A program made the translations under genes and the position numbers. The notes beneath the pieces are model-generated. The model was not told the origin of the DNA and did not search any database. It saw only the letters and a list, made by a program, of their open reading frames with translations. A stretch of 64,000 nt of DNA, taken from the NCBI RefSeq assembly GCF_051055405.1, contig NZ_CP167068.1, positions 1,364,001 to 1,428,000 on the forward strand, written 5' to 3'. Below, in pieces: positions 26,377 through 34,363 of the stretch (within the stretch, counting starts at the first letter, position 1; every line of letters begins with the position of its first letter). This stretch comes from Pseudolachnospira sp051055405. Lineage in GTDB: Bacteria > Bacillota > Clostridia > Lachnospirales > Lachnospiraceae.

Positions 26377-27873
26377 ATGAGAAAATGGGTTTGGACAATT
26401 GGGTGTTTCATTGTGATACTGGCCTTGTCCGGGTGTAAAAGTGAGGAAACAAGAACGCAGTCATCAGAGGAAAATCATGGGAATACAGCGGAAGAGGCTT
26501 TCGGAAGTGTAGGTGGCGGACAGGCATTTGAGGATTACTTGGGAGCGGATCTGTCAGTTTACCGTGCCTTGGTGGACGGAATCAAGGAGCAGGCAAAACA
26601 GGTGCCAGCCTCGTCCGATTCAGAAAAAAATGGGTTTATCTTGGAGTGGATCCGTATCAGCCCTTATGGTTTTTTGCTTACGGATATCCAGCTTGCGGAT
26701 AAAAACTTTCAATTGACATATGCTTATGAGAAGGAAGTCCAGGATTCGTATCGAAAGATGATGGAGGAAGATTTGGAAAAAATGAAGGCGGAAATTCCAA
26801 CTGACGCCAATGAGTTGGAGACAGTCCTGACAGCCTATCGCTATTACGCATCACGGTTTCAGCCGGCGTCCGCCTGGAACCAGACGGAGCAGCCGGATGG
26901 CATTCCTTTTTTTCAGGCGTTGGAGACCGGGGAAGGAACCAGTTTGTCCTATGCCCAGGGGTGTCAGTTTGCATGGAATGAATTGGGAATCGACGCGTAC
27001 TTGTTGAAATCCCAAGAGAACGGAGCGGAGGTTCGCTGGTGCGTGGCGGCAAAGCTTGGGGATTTTTATTATTACTTTCACCCTGCCTTGGAAAACGGCA
27101 GCGACGGTGGTTTCGGATTACAATATTTTGCCAGTTCTGAGGCCAGAATGCAGGAGTCTTATGAACCTGCCGTATCAGGACCTTATTCTTCCCTGGATAT
27201 AAAAAATTCCTATGGAGACGATCGCTATGATTTCATGAAGACCATCGTTTCTTGGGAGTTTGAGGTGGGAGAGGAGCATACACTTCGTTTGGTCGATTTG
27301 GATGGGAGAGAAAGCCTGTTTCACACCGACACCGGAGTATGGGATCAGGCGGAGGAAAAGGAGTCTCTATCGGACAGCCTGGATCAGATGACGCCGATTT
27401 TTGACAGTATCATCCGGATACTGCTGGAGGATGAAGAAAGTGTCTATGACCCATCGAATTTAGAGTTTGTCGGAGACGTTTTATATCTGGCGACAGTAAA
27501 TTATGGCTATATGCTGCCAGGCGTTAGCTATGAGGAAGAGGGAAGCGTGCAAATTCCGAAAATTGCTCTGCAGCAAATCTATTCTGCCTGCTTTGACGGA
27601 AGCGCCGAACTTCCGGATTTGAACGGAAAAAGTGGATTTACCTATGACGCATCTGCGGAAGTATATCGTGTTCCCCTGTCCGATATGGGAGACGGCTGGG
27701 TTCATCTGGAACACTTTGAGGAAAGCGAAGGGGGCGTTCGGGTTCTGGTGACTTTTATGGAGGAAGAAACGGTTTTTGGCACCTATCAATTTATCTGTGA
27801 AAAAAATGCTTTTACGGCGGAAGATTCCAACGCTGTTTATCGCTATACGGTAAAGTCTGTGGAGCGAAAATAA
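26377..27873 (+). CDS. Lipoprotein with degenerate transglutaminase-like domain
   Basis: 498 residues; hydrophobic leader then lipobox ALSGC, so it is anchored outside the cell. Residues about 150-240 resemble a transglutaminase-like core: TGEGTSLSYAQGCQFAWNEL where the catalytic Cys is usual, LGIDAYLL, then RWCVAAKLGDFYYYFHPAL in place of the His and Asp strands. Ser replaces the nucleophilic Cys and no HxWN histidine is visible, so it is probably non-catalytic, perhaps a binding module. The C-terminal half is unrecognised. Single gene with its own promoter. Confidence 0.65.
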   Translation: MRKWVWTIGCFIVILALSGCKSEETRTQSSEENHGNTAEEAFGSVGGGQAFEDYLGADLSVYRALVDGIKEQAKQVPASSDSEKNGFILEWIRISPYGFLLTDIQLADKNFQLTYAYEKEVQDSYRKMMEEDLEKMKAEIPTDANELETVLTAYRYYASRFQPASAWNQTEQPDGIPFFQALETGEGTSLSYAQGCQFAWNELGIDAYLLKSQENGAEVRWCVAAKLGDFYYYFHPALENGSDGGFGLQYFASSEARMQESYEPAVSGPYSSLDIKNSYGDDRYDFMKTIVSWEFEVGEEHTLRLVDLDGRESLFHTDTGVWDQAEEKESLSDSLDQMTPIFDSIIRILLEDEESVYDPSNLEFVGDVLYLATVNYGYMLPGVSYEEEGSVQIPKIALQQIYSACFDGSAELPDLNGKSGFTYDASAEVYRVPLSDMGDGWVHLEHFEESEGGVRVLVTFMEEETVFGTYQFICEKNAFTAEDSNAVYRYTVKSVERK

Positions 27874-28020
27874 GGGGATTTTGGGGGATTTTCTGCAAAA
27901 TTGGTTTCGAAGTATTTTCGCAATAATTGTAACATTTCTTTCATAAATTCTTAAGAAAATAGAGATGCTAATCTTAATTTCCCGCTGATATTATAAGTTA
28001 GGATTAAAGGGGGATATGTT

Positions 28021-29286
28021 ATGGTTAGCTTTCTGGAAAAAGCAATCGGATTGCTAGGGTGGGCTTTTTTCGCATTTTACTTTTATCAGATGGCGTATAT
28101 CGTAATTTCGCTGCTGAAAAAGCCCAAAGAGGGGACTGCGAAGGTGCAGCATCATTTCGGCGTGCTGATCTCCGCGAGAAATGAAGAGCTGGTAATCGGA
28201 CAGCTGATAAACAGCATCCGCCAGCAAAACTATCCGCAGGACTTGATCGATATTTATGTCGTAGCGGATAATTGTACGGATCATACGGCGGAGGTGGCGA
28301 GAGCCGCCGGGGCGGTGGTCTATGAGCGGTTTAACCAAGAACTGGTTGGTAAAGGTTATGCCCTGAACGAACTGCTGCGTAACATTGATCGGGATTACAG
28401 CCTGGAGCGCTGCGACGGATATTTTGTCTTTGATGCAGACAATGTATTGGACGAAGACTATGTCGCGCATATGAACAATACTTTTGACTCTGGCTATCGT
28501 GTGATCACCAGCTACCGGAATTCCAAAAACTATGATTCCAACTGGATTTCCGCAGGCTATGCGCTCTGGTTTTTGAGAGAGGCCCGTTACTTGAACCAGG
28601 CTCGTATGACGCTGGGAAGCAGCTGCTTTGTGTCAGGAACCGGATTTTTGGTGCATACCGAGGTCTTTCGTGAAAACGGTGGATGGAAGCATCATCTGTT
28701 GACGGAGGATATCGAGTTTTCTGCCGACACGATTTTAAAGGGAGAGATTATCGGCTATAACAGAAATGCGGTATTGTACGATGAACAGCCGGTTACTTTT
28801 AAAGATTCCTGGAATCAGCGTTTGCGTTGGTCTAAGGGATTTTATCAGGTGTTTTTCCACTATGGAAAACGTCTGGCAGGGAAGGTGGCCCACGGGAGTT
28901 TTTCTGCATATGATATGCTGATGACCTTGGCGCCTGGCATGCTGGTAAGCGCGATTTTATTGCCTCTGGGGCTGATTTTGATTCTGACCGGATTGACGGC
29001 CGACGTCTATACGCTCTGGGAGATGGAGCCTTTGGTGGAGCGTGTGCTATATTATGGCGTCCAGTCTTACTTCATGCTGGTGGCGATGGGCGGCTTGACC
29101 GTGATTACCGAGTGGAAAAATATTCACTGTAAGGGATACAAAAAGATTCTTTATCTGTTTACATTCCCGTTCTTTATGTATACGTATTTACCGATTTCCG
29201 TTGTGGCTCTTGTGAAAAAAATCGAGTGGAAGCCGATTCGTCACAGTGTGGTGCGGGACGTGCGGGATATCCGGATGCCGAATTGA
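28021..29286 (+). CDS. Membrane glycosyltransferase, family 2 (processive type)
   Basis: 421 residues: one N-terminal membrane helix, a GT-A catalytic domain and three or four C-terminal helices. Catalytic motifs are complete: ISARNEE, VADNCTDHT, the DAD metal site in FVFDADNVLDEDY, TED in LLTEDIEFS, and QRLRW for acceptor binding. This is the layout of cellulose/hyaluronan-synthase-like enzymes and of single-gene clostridial GT2s. Product unknown. RBS AAGGGGG. A small terminator follows at 29362. Confidence 0.88.
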   Translation: MVSFLEKAIGLLGWAFFAFYFYQMAYIVISLLKKPKEGTAKVQHHFGVLISARNEELVIGQLINSIRQQNYPQDLIDIYVVADNCTDHTAEVARAAGAVVYERFNQELVGKGYALNELLRNIDRDYSLERCDGYFVFDADNVLDEDYVAHMNNTFDSGYRVITSYRNSKNYDSNWISAGYALWFLREARYLNQARMTLGSSCFVSGTGFLVHTEVFRENGGWKHHLLTEDIEFSADTILKGEIIGYNRNAVLYDEQPVTFKDSWNQRLRWSKGFYQVFFHYGKRLAGKVAHGSFSAYDMLMTLAPGMLVSAILLPLGLILILTGLTADVYTLWEMEPLVERVLYYGVQSYFMLVAMGGLTVITEWKNIHCKGYKKILYLFTFPFFMYTYLPISVVALVKKIEWKPIRHSVVRDVRDIRMPN

Positions 29287-29361
29287 TTTTATGCCTCGAT
29301 GGCCGATACGGGTGCTTGCCCTTGTCAATGGACGCTGAGGGAGACTTTTATAGAAATTGTG

Positions 29362-29392
29362 GGAGATCTCTTGTGTGGGGGTCTCCTTTTTT
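29362..29392 (+). terminator. Terminator after the GT2 gene
   Basis: GGAGATC (29362-29368) pairs with GGTCTCC (29380-29386) with one G-U, followed by TTTTTT. Confidence 0.75.
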
Positions 29393-29534
29393 GTATAATA
29401 AAAATACTTACCAGACGGGCGTATGCTTTTGGTCATGGCGGGCAGAAAAGCTGTTGGTGGATTTGCTTAAGAATCATTCTTTTTCCGTGAGGATTCGCCA
29501 TCCGGCGAATCGTGACCGATTTAGGAGGGAAAAA

Positions 29535-30155
29535 ATGGGGATTTGCTATATTGTGGGCGCGGGTGATTTTGGAGATGGGACGATTGTTCCTGGACCGGAA
29601 GATCTGGTGATCGCAGGCGACGGTGGTTTTCGTCATCTGCGGGATCGGGGAATCCGTGTGGATTTTGCCATTGGGGATTTCGATTCTTTGGGATACCGGC
29701 CGGGTATTCCAGACGTGATGGTTTTAAAGCCGGAGAAGGACGACACCGATATGATGGCGGCTTTGGAAGAGGGCATCCGGCGGGGGTACCGGGAGTTTAA
29801 AATTTATGGAGGAACCGGCGGACGAATTTCCCATACGATTGCCAATATTCAAATGATGGCGGGCATGGCAAAGCGCGGCCTGCGGGCGGAGCTCATTGGA
29901 TTTGGCTGCAGGATGTGGGTCATTCAGGATAGCGAGATTCGCTTTCAGGCGGGAGAAAAGGGGTTTCTGTCGGTTTTCTGCCTGGGAGATGCAGCGGAAG
30001 GGGTAACCGAAGAAGGGCTGAAATATTCATTATCGGATTACCGGATGGTAAAGGAAAATCCTTTGGGCGTCAGCAATGAATTTACAGGAAAGCCAAGTCT
30101 CGTCCGGGTAAAAAAGGGTACGCTGCTTTTGATCTGGGAGGAGAAACGATGCTAA
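29535..30155 (+). CDS. thiN: Thiamine diphosphokinase
   Basis: Transfers pyrophosphate from ATP to thiamine. 206 residues from the ATG at 29535, which follows AGGAGGG; a longer frame back to 29226 runs through the terminator and is rejected. Conserved motifs: AGDGGFRHL, IGDFDSLG, KDDTDMMAALE and YGGTGGRISHTIANIQ. In many Firmicutes thiN follows rsgA and rpe; here it stands after a GT2 gene and overlaps the DUF1294 gene by 7 bases. Confidence 0.93.
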   Translation: MGICYIVGAGDFGDGTIVPGPEDLVIAGDGGFRHLRDRGIRVDFAIGDFDSLGYRPGIPDVMVLKPEKDDTDMMAALEEGIRRGYREFKIYGGTGGRISHTIANIQMMAGMAKRGLRAELIGFGCRMWVIQDSEIRFQAGEKGFLSVFCLGDAAEGVTEEGLKYSLSDYRMVKENPLGVSNEFTGKPSLVRVKKGTLLLIWEEKRC

Positions 30156-30433
30156 AGCTAGTTCTTGCGTTTTGGCTTTTTTTTATGAATCTTCTTGCCT
30201 TTGTGGCAATGGGCCTGGACAAGTGGAAGGCAAAGCATCACCGCTATCGGATTCCGGAGCGAATTTTATTTTTGTTTGTGGCTTTAGGCGGCAGCCTGGG
30301 CGGTATGATGGGGATGGCGGTCTTTCGTCACAAGACAAGAAGGAGAAAATTTCAAATCGGATTCCCTGTTTTGTTTTTCTTTCAAGTAATTCTTCTTATT
30401 TGGCTGGGATATGAGGGGGTTATATTGAATTGA
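30149..30433 (+). CDS. DUF1294 small membrane protein
   Basis: 94 residues with about three hydrophobic segments. The central signature MGLDKWKAKHHRYRIPE and the GGSLGGMMGMAVFRHKTRRRKF block identify DUF1294. Function unknown; members are short membrane proteins, some fused to cold-shock domains. It overlaps the end of thiN. Confidence 0.88.
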   Translation: MLKLVLAFWLFFMNLLAFVAMGLDKWKAKHHRYRIPERILFLFVALGGSLGGMMGMAVFRHKTRRRKFQIGFPVLFFFQVILLIWLGYEGVILN

Positions 30434-30522
30434 ATTTTAAATACGTATAAAATAATATTATGCACAAGTGTTAGGCGTTTGCTGTGCTTGAAAGTATATT
30501 GCACTAAGAGCGGAGGTGGGAC

Positions 30523-31119
30523 ATGACAATAGAATCATTGAATGTAGTATTTTACACCTGTATATTTCTTTTGCCAGGATTTATCATAAAAAGTGTTATG
30601 GATACTTTGGTGCCACCTGCAAAACATAATGATACAAAATATTTTTTCTCTTGTTTGTTGTATAGTATTGTAAACTGTGCAATTTGGAGTTGGGCATATA
30701 TATTGCTTGGTGAAAATTTTGAAGAACAGCTGATAAAATACTGGGTGTTATTACTTGTAATAACTGTAGTTGGTGCAACTTTAATTGCGATACTTATTGG
30801 AAGTGTAAAGCAAAAAGGAATTATTGAATGGTTGTTTTCAAAATTAAGGATAAACAAAATCCACCCTATTCCAACTGCCTGGGACTATTACTTTGGACGG
30901 CAAGAAGAGTCGTGGATTATCGTAACACTGAAAAGTGGAAGAACCATATATGGGAAATATTCCGTGAATTCATTTGCATCGTCCGATTTCGAAGAAAGGG
31001 ATTTATATATTGAAAAAACTTATACTGTGAATGAAGGCCATGTTTGGATAGAGGATGAAAAAAGTAAAGGAATATTTATATCTAAAGAAGATATTGAAAC
31101 AATAGAATTTTTGCGGTAA
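30523..31119 (+). CDS. DUF6338-like membrane protein
   Basis: 198 residues: three N-terminal membrane segments (about 8-25, 40-60, 70-92), then a soluble domain starting near HPIPTAWDYYFG and including SFASSDFEERDLYIEKTY, which I associate with DUF6338. The domain is beta-rich (VTLKSGRTIYGKYS). The gene is much richer in A+T than its neighbours, suggesting acquisition. RBS GGAGGTGG. It is followed at once by a 58-residue GYQP protein; the two look like a cassette. Role unknown. Confidence 0.7.
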   Translation: MTIESLNVVFYTCIFLLPGFIIKSVMDTLVPPAKHNDTKYFFSCLLYSIVNCAIWSWAYILLGENFEEQLIKYWVLLLVITVVGATLIAILIGSVKQKGIIEWLFSKLRINKIHPIPTAWDYYFGRQEESWIIVTLKSGRTIYGKYSVNSFASSDFEERDLYIEKTYTVNEGHVWIEDEKSKGIFISKEDIETIEFLR

Positions 31120-31130
31120 GGAGTGACAAA

Positions 31131-31307
31131 ATGAGCGGAACAAAAGGAAATAATTTCAATGGGAAGTTTGGTTATCAGCCCAATATTGAACAACGAGGTT
31201 ATCAGCCCCAAAAGAGTGTGAATGGAGAGAATGGTTCTAAAAAATCAAATTTATTGCAGCCACCTAATAAAGGCTCCAATGTTCGACCAGCAGAAAATGA
31301 AAAATAG
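31131..31307 (+). CDS. Small GYQP-motif protein paired with the DUF6338 gene
   Basis: 58 residues, starting 11 bases after the DUF6338 stop with TAAGGAG placed 7 bases before the ATG. It is hydrophilic, likely disordered, and holds two GYQP motifs (residues 14-17 and 23-26) and a Pro-rich tail (LLQPPNKGS). Low complexity makes family assignment unsafe, but position, ribosome site and motif repetition argue that it is a real gene. It may be a ligand or accessory peptide of the membrane partner. Confidence 0.65.
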   Translation: MSGTKGNNFNGKFGYQPNIEQRGYQPQKSVNGENGSKKSNLLQPPNKGSNVRPAENEK

Positions 31308-31420
31308 ATATATACGGCCATATTTTATGCTTTGGCGGGGTTCTTGTTCCCGGTTCTTGAAATTTATGGGAATTACGAGTATAATAGGACAAAAGAAATC
31401 GTGACAAGGAGATGTTTCCT

Positions 31421-32197
31421 ATGAAGCCAAGTATTGTAAGAGCGATTTATTTTTCTCCTACCGGTACTTCCCGGTCAGGAGCGGTTGCCATTGCAAAAGC
31501 GCTGGATGAGAATGCAGAGGAGATCGATGTGACGGTGGCGGGGAGAGCGCCGGAGCGGATTTCATTTGCAAAGGACGAGCTAATCGTATTCGGCGCTCCG
31601 GTCTATGGAGGACGGCTGTATCGTGGAGCGGTAGAGCGGTTTCAGCAATTTACCGGGCATAAGACGCCTTGTATCGTCACGGTAACCTATGGAAATCGAG
31701 ATTTTGATGACGCTTTATTGGAGTTAAAGGAGTTGGCGGAGGCTCTGGGATTTGTGCCGGTGGCGGCGGCAGCGTTGATCGGGCAGCACACCTATGGTCA
31801 GATCCAGGTAGGGCGGCCAAATGAATCGGATTTGAAAGAAGATCGGGAATTCGCAGATCGTATAAAAGCCATCCTGGAACAGAATCGTTTTGAGGGGTTA
31901 GAAGTTCCGGGAAATTATCCCTATAAGGATGGAGGACACCGAGGAAAATTTCGGCCTCAGACCACGGATGCCTGTACGCATTGCGGCGTCTGCGTCCGGG
32001 AATGTCCGGAGCTTGCCATTGACCCGGAAAATCCGGAAAAAATCGACGATTCTCGGTGTATCGCATGCTTCCGTTGCATTAAAGTATGTCCGGTTGGAGC
32101 GAAAAATCCGAATACTCCAGAGTACGTGGCATTTGCAGAAGGCTTTACCAAAAAGCTGGAAAAGAGAAGAGAAAATCAATATTTTCTTCCCTTATAA
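31421..32197 (+). CDS. EFR1-type flavodoxin-ferredoxin fusion
   Basis: 258 residues from the ATG at 31421, which follows AAGGAG at a proper distance (an ATG at 31412 abuts it). The N-terminal flavodoxin-like domain has the FMN phosphate loop SPTGTSRSGA and later FGAPVYGGRLY. The C-terminal 60 residues carry two 4Fe-4S clusters: CTHCGVCVRECP and CIACFRCIKVCP. Such proteins pass electrons in anaerobes; the partner is unknown. Likely cytoplasmic. Confidence 0.9.
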   Translation: MKPSIVRAIYFSPTGTSRSGAVAIAKALDENAEEIDVTVAGRAPERISFAKDELIVFGAPVYGGRLYRGAVERFQQFTGHKTPCIVTVTYGNRDFDDALLELKELAEALGFVPVAAAALIGQHTYGQIQVGRPNESDLKEDREFADRIKAILEQNRFEGLEVPGNYPYKDGGHRGKFRPQTTDACTHCGVCVRECPELAIDPENPEKIDDSRCIACFRCIKVCPVGAKNPNTPEYVAFAEGFTKKLEKRRENQYFLPL

Positions 32198-32263
32198 ATC
32201 GCTGATTCTGGGGCAGAAGGAGTTGCTTCAGACAATATAGAATCCAAAAAGGAGGACGTCTCG

Positions 32264-32716
32264 ATGAAATGTCCGTTTTGCAATGCAGAGGATACCAAAG
32301 TAATTGATTCCCGGCCTGCGGATAATTCCATTCGCAGGCGCCGTCAGTGTGAGGCCTGTGGAAAGCGTTTTACCACTTATGAAAAAGTGGAGACAATTCC
32401 GTTGATGATCATAAAAAAGGGCGACAGAAGGGAGCCTTATGACAGAGCCAAGCTGGAAGGCGGCGTGATGCGCGCGTGCCATAAAAGACCGATTTCGATG
32501 GACCTTGTCAGCTCTATGATTGATGAAATTGAAAATGAAATTATGGGGCGGGAGGAAAAGGAGATCCCCAGCAGCGAAGTCGGAGAGCTTGTGATGGAAC
32601 ATCTGCGTCAGTTGGATGATGTGGCATATGTTCGTTTTGCCTCGGTTTATAGAGAATTTAAAGACGTAGACACTTTCCTTCGGGAGATCGAGAAGGTTGC
32701 GAAGAAAAACAATTGA
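32264..32716 (+). CDS. nrdR: Transcriptional repressor NrdR
   Basis: ATP/dATP-sensing repressor of ribonucleotide reductase genes. 150 residues: zinc ribbon CPFCNAEDTKVIDSR ... CEACGKRFTTYE, then an ATP-cone domain (KKGDRREPYDRAKL). RBS AAGGAGG. Its stop overlaps the start of yqeG (TGATG), so the two are translationally coupled. No NrdR box or nrd gene is seen nearby. Confidence 0.96.
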   Translation: MKCPFCNAEDTKVIDSRPADNSIRRRRQCEACGKRFTTYEKVETIPLMIIKKGDRREPYDRAKLEGGVMRACHKRPISMDLVSSMIDEIENEIMGREEKEIPSSEVGELVMEHLRQLDDVAYVRFASVYREFKDVDTFLREIEKVAKKNN

Positions 32717-33219
32717 TGTGGCGTAAATTTTATCCAAAACAGCGGAAAGAATCCGCCTATCAGGTGGACTACGAAGCATTCGCGAGAAGCGGGTATCGCG
32801 GGATTCTATTTGATATTGATAATACGTTAGTACCCCATGGAGCGCCTGCGACGCCGGAAGCGATCGCATTATTTCAGCGGCTTCGGCGGTTGGGATTTCG
32901 CACGTGTTTGCTCTCAAACAATCATGAGCCGCGGGTGAGGCCTTTTGCGGAGGCGGTGGGATCCGAATTCCTCTGTGATGCGCATAAGCCTTCCGTGCGT
33001 GGATACGAGGCGGCTATGGAGCGGATCGGCACCAGCAAAAAAGATACCTTGTTGATCGGAGACCAATTGTTTACAGACGTTTACGGGGCCAATCGTGCCG
33101 GGCTTACTTCTATTCTTGTGAATCCAATTCATCCAAAAGAAGAAATCCAGATTGTGCTGAAACGGAAACTGGAACGGATTGTTCTGTATTTCTATTGCCG
33201 GCAGGAAAAAAATAGTTGA
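32716..33219 (+). CDS. yqeG: YqeG-family HAD-IIIA phosphatase
   Basis: 167 residues. HAD motifs: FDIDNTLVPH (nucleophile Asp), LLSNNHEPR, HKPS with the lysine, and IGDQLFTDVYGANRAG. This matches YqeG, usually found near yqeH/aroE in Firmicutes and possibly a phosphatidylglycerophosphate-type phosphatase; substrate not settled. The ATG overlaps the nrdR stop. Confidence 0.9.
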   Translation: MWRKFYPKQRKESAYQVDYEAFARSGYRGILFDIDNTLVPHGAPATPEAIALFQRLRRLGFRTCLLSNNHEPRVRPFAEAVGSEFLCDAHKPSVRGYEAAMERIGTSKKDTLLIGDQLFTDVYGANRAGLTSILVNPIHPKEEIQIVLKRKLERIVLYFYCRQEKNS

Positions 33220-33244
33220 AAAGTCCTCTGTTTTATTATACAAT
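33216..33244 (+). promoter_or_regulatory. Promoter of efp
   Basis: TTGAAA (33216-33221), 17-base spacer, TACAAT (33239-33244), giving a leader of about 55 nt before the efp start. Confidence 0.65.
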
Positions 33245-33308
33245 AAGACGGATAGATTTGAAACATCATGAATTTATGAATATGAAATTCCAAGGAGGAA
33301 ATTAACCA

Positions 33309-33866
33309 ATGGTTTCAGCAGGTGATTTCAGAAATGGTATTACCATCGAATATGAGGGCAATATCTATCAGATCATTGAATTTCAGCATGTAAAGCCGGG
33401 AAAAGGCGCTGCCTTTGTCCGCACAAAGCTGAAAAATATTGTAAACGGCGGCGTGGTGGAAAAAACCTTCCGTCCCACAGAGAAATGCGAAGAGGCTCGG
33501 ATTGACCGCGTGGATATGCAGTATCTGTATTCCGACGGCGACCTGTTCCATTTCATGGATGTGAATACCTATGAGCAGATCGCTCTGGGACAGGAACAGA
33601 TCGGCGATGCGCTGAAGTTCGTAAAAGAGAATGAGATGGTGAAGATCTGCTCTCATAAGGGAACGGTATTTTCGATTGAACCGCCTCTGTTCGTGGAATT
33701 GAAAATTACGGAAACAGAGCCTGGATTTAAGGGCGATACGGCTACCGGCGCGACGAAGCCCGCAGTGGTAGAGACCGGAGCGACTGTCTATGTTCCGTTG
33801 TTCGTAAACCAGGAAGATGTAATCAAGATTGATACGAGAACCGGAGAATATCTGTCCAGAGTGTAA
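33309..33866 (+). CDS. efp: Elongation factor P
   Basis: Relieves ribosome stalling at proline runs. 185 residues in three beta domains: KOW-like N-domain with the loop KPGKGAAFVRTKLKN holding the modifiable lysine, central EFP domain, and the C-terminal signature containing LFVNQEDVIKIDTRTGEY. RBS AAGGAGG. Own promoter and terminator. Confidence 0.97.
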   Translation: MVSAGDFRNGITIEYEGNIYQIIEFQHVKPGKGAAFVRTKLKNIVNGGVVEKTFRPTEKCEEARIDRVDMQYLYSDGDLFHFMDVNTYEQIALGQEQIGDALKFVKENEMVKICSHKGTVFSIEPPLFVELKITETEPGFKGDTATGATKPAVVETGATVYVPLFVNQEDVIKIDTRTGEYLSRV

Positions 33867-33881
33867 TGCTGGAGTAGATGG

Positions 33882-33919
33882 GCTGCTGCAAGGTCTGGAG
33901 ATTTTGCAGCAGCTTTTTT
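33882..33919 (+). terminator. Terminator after efp
   Basis: GCTGCTGCAA (33882-33891) pairs perfectly with TTGCAGCAGC (33904-33913) and is followed by TTTTTT. Confidence 0.9.
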
Positions 33920-33928
33920 GATGAAAGC

Positions 33929-33990
33929 CCTGTCCAGCGTACACACCTTCGCACGTGTTTACACGCGCGAAGGTGTGTACATTGGACAGG
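33929..33990. repeat. Long hairpin preceding structured element copy 2
   Basis: 24-nt arms 33929-33952 and 33967-33990 pair with one G-U and one mismatch. The loop itself has a smaller GTGT/ACAC hairpin. A shortened version (GTCCA-G-TGGAC, near 34209) precedes copy 3, so the hairpin and the conserved element move or evolve together. Confidence 0.7.
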
Positions 33991-33993
33991 CTA

Positions 33994-34072
33994 AGCTACA
34001 TGAGCAAGAAGGGCGATAGCCCGGATTGCGAATGTGGCTGGCGATTGCGAGAGCCCGGAGGGCGAAGCAATC
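33994..34072 (+). repeat. Structured dispersed element, copy 2
   Basis: Same layout as at 13959. P1 is AGCTACAT (33994-34001) with ATGTGGCT (34032-34039), entirely different bases from copy 1 but still paired. P2 is GGGC-GATA-GCCC. P3 is GATTGC (34043-34048) with GCAATC (34067-34072), enclosing GCCC-GGA-GGGC. Conserved single strands GAGCAAG and GGATTGCGA are retained. Confidence 0.75.
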
Positions 34073-34090
34073 GGGCTTGCATCAAAAAAG

Positions 34091-34198
34091 TAATCGAGGA
34101 AAACGCTCCGCTAAGGATCGCACTGCGGCGGAGAGGGAGATGGCAGCTCTGCTGCCCCGCCGCAGGCGGAGAATCTCGCTTTGCGAGATTCTTATTTT
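34091..34198. other. Spacer between structured elements with small hairpins
   Basis: No gene seen. It holds AACGCTCCGCTAA (a 13-mer also at 51210), CGGCGG/CCGCCG-type pairing, and the hairpin GAATCTCGCTTTGCGAGATTC (34171-34191). The small reading frames on both strands here are by-products of the repeats. Confidence 0.4.
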
Positions 34199-34224
34199 GA
34201 AAGCCCCGTCCAGTGGACAGGCTA

Positions 34225-34303
34225 AGCTACATGAGCAAGAAGGGCGATAGCCCGGATTGCGAATGTGGCTGGCGATTGCGAGAGACCGAAGGGCGAAGCA
34301 ATC
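34225..34303 (+). repeat. Structured dispersed element, copy 3
   Basis: P1 AGCTACAT (34225-34232) with ATGTGGCT (34263-34270); P2 GGGC-GATA-GCCC; P3 GATTGC (34274-34279) with GCAATC (34298-34303), the inner helix GACC/GGGC having one mismatch. It ends about 60 bases before the aminopeptidase gene, comparable to copy 1 before plsX. Confidence 0.75.
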
Positions 34304-34363
34304 GGCTTGCATCAAAAAGGTTGAAAGTATTTATAGAATGAAAACAGCAGAAAGGTGCAAAAT

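Noticed and set aside
29226..29534. N-terminal extension of the thiamine diphosphokinase frame
   Set aside because: It crosses the terminator after the GT2 gene; a strong ribosome site lies before 29535, where the conserved protein begins.
33955..34315. Overlapping frames on both strands encoding Cys/Arg-rich peptides
   Set aside because: They are translations of the structured repeats and their hairpins; similar frames recur at 13.9 kb with the repeat, not as conserved proteins.
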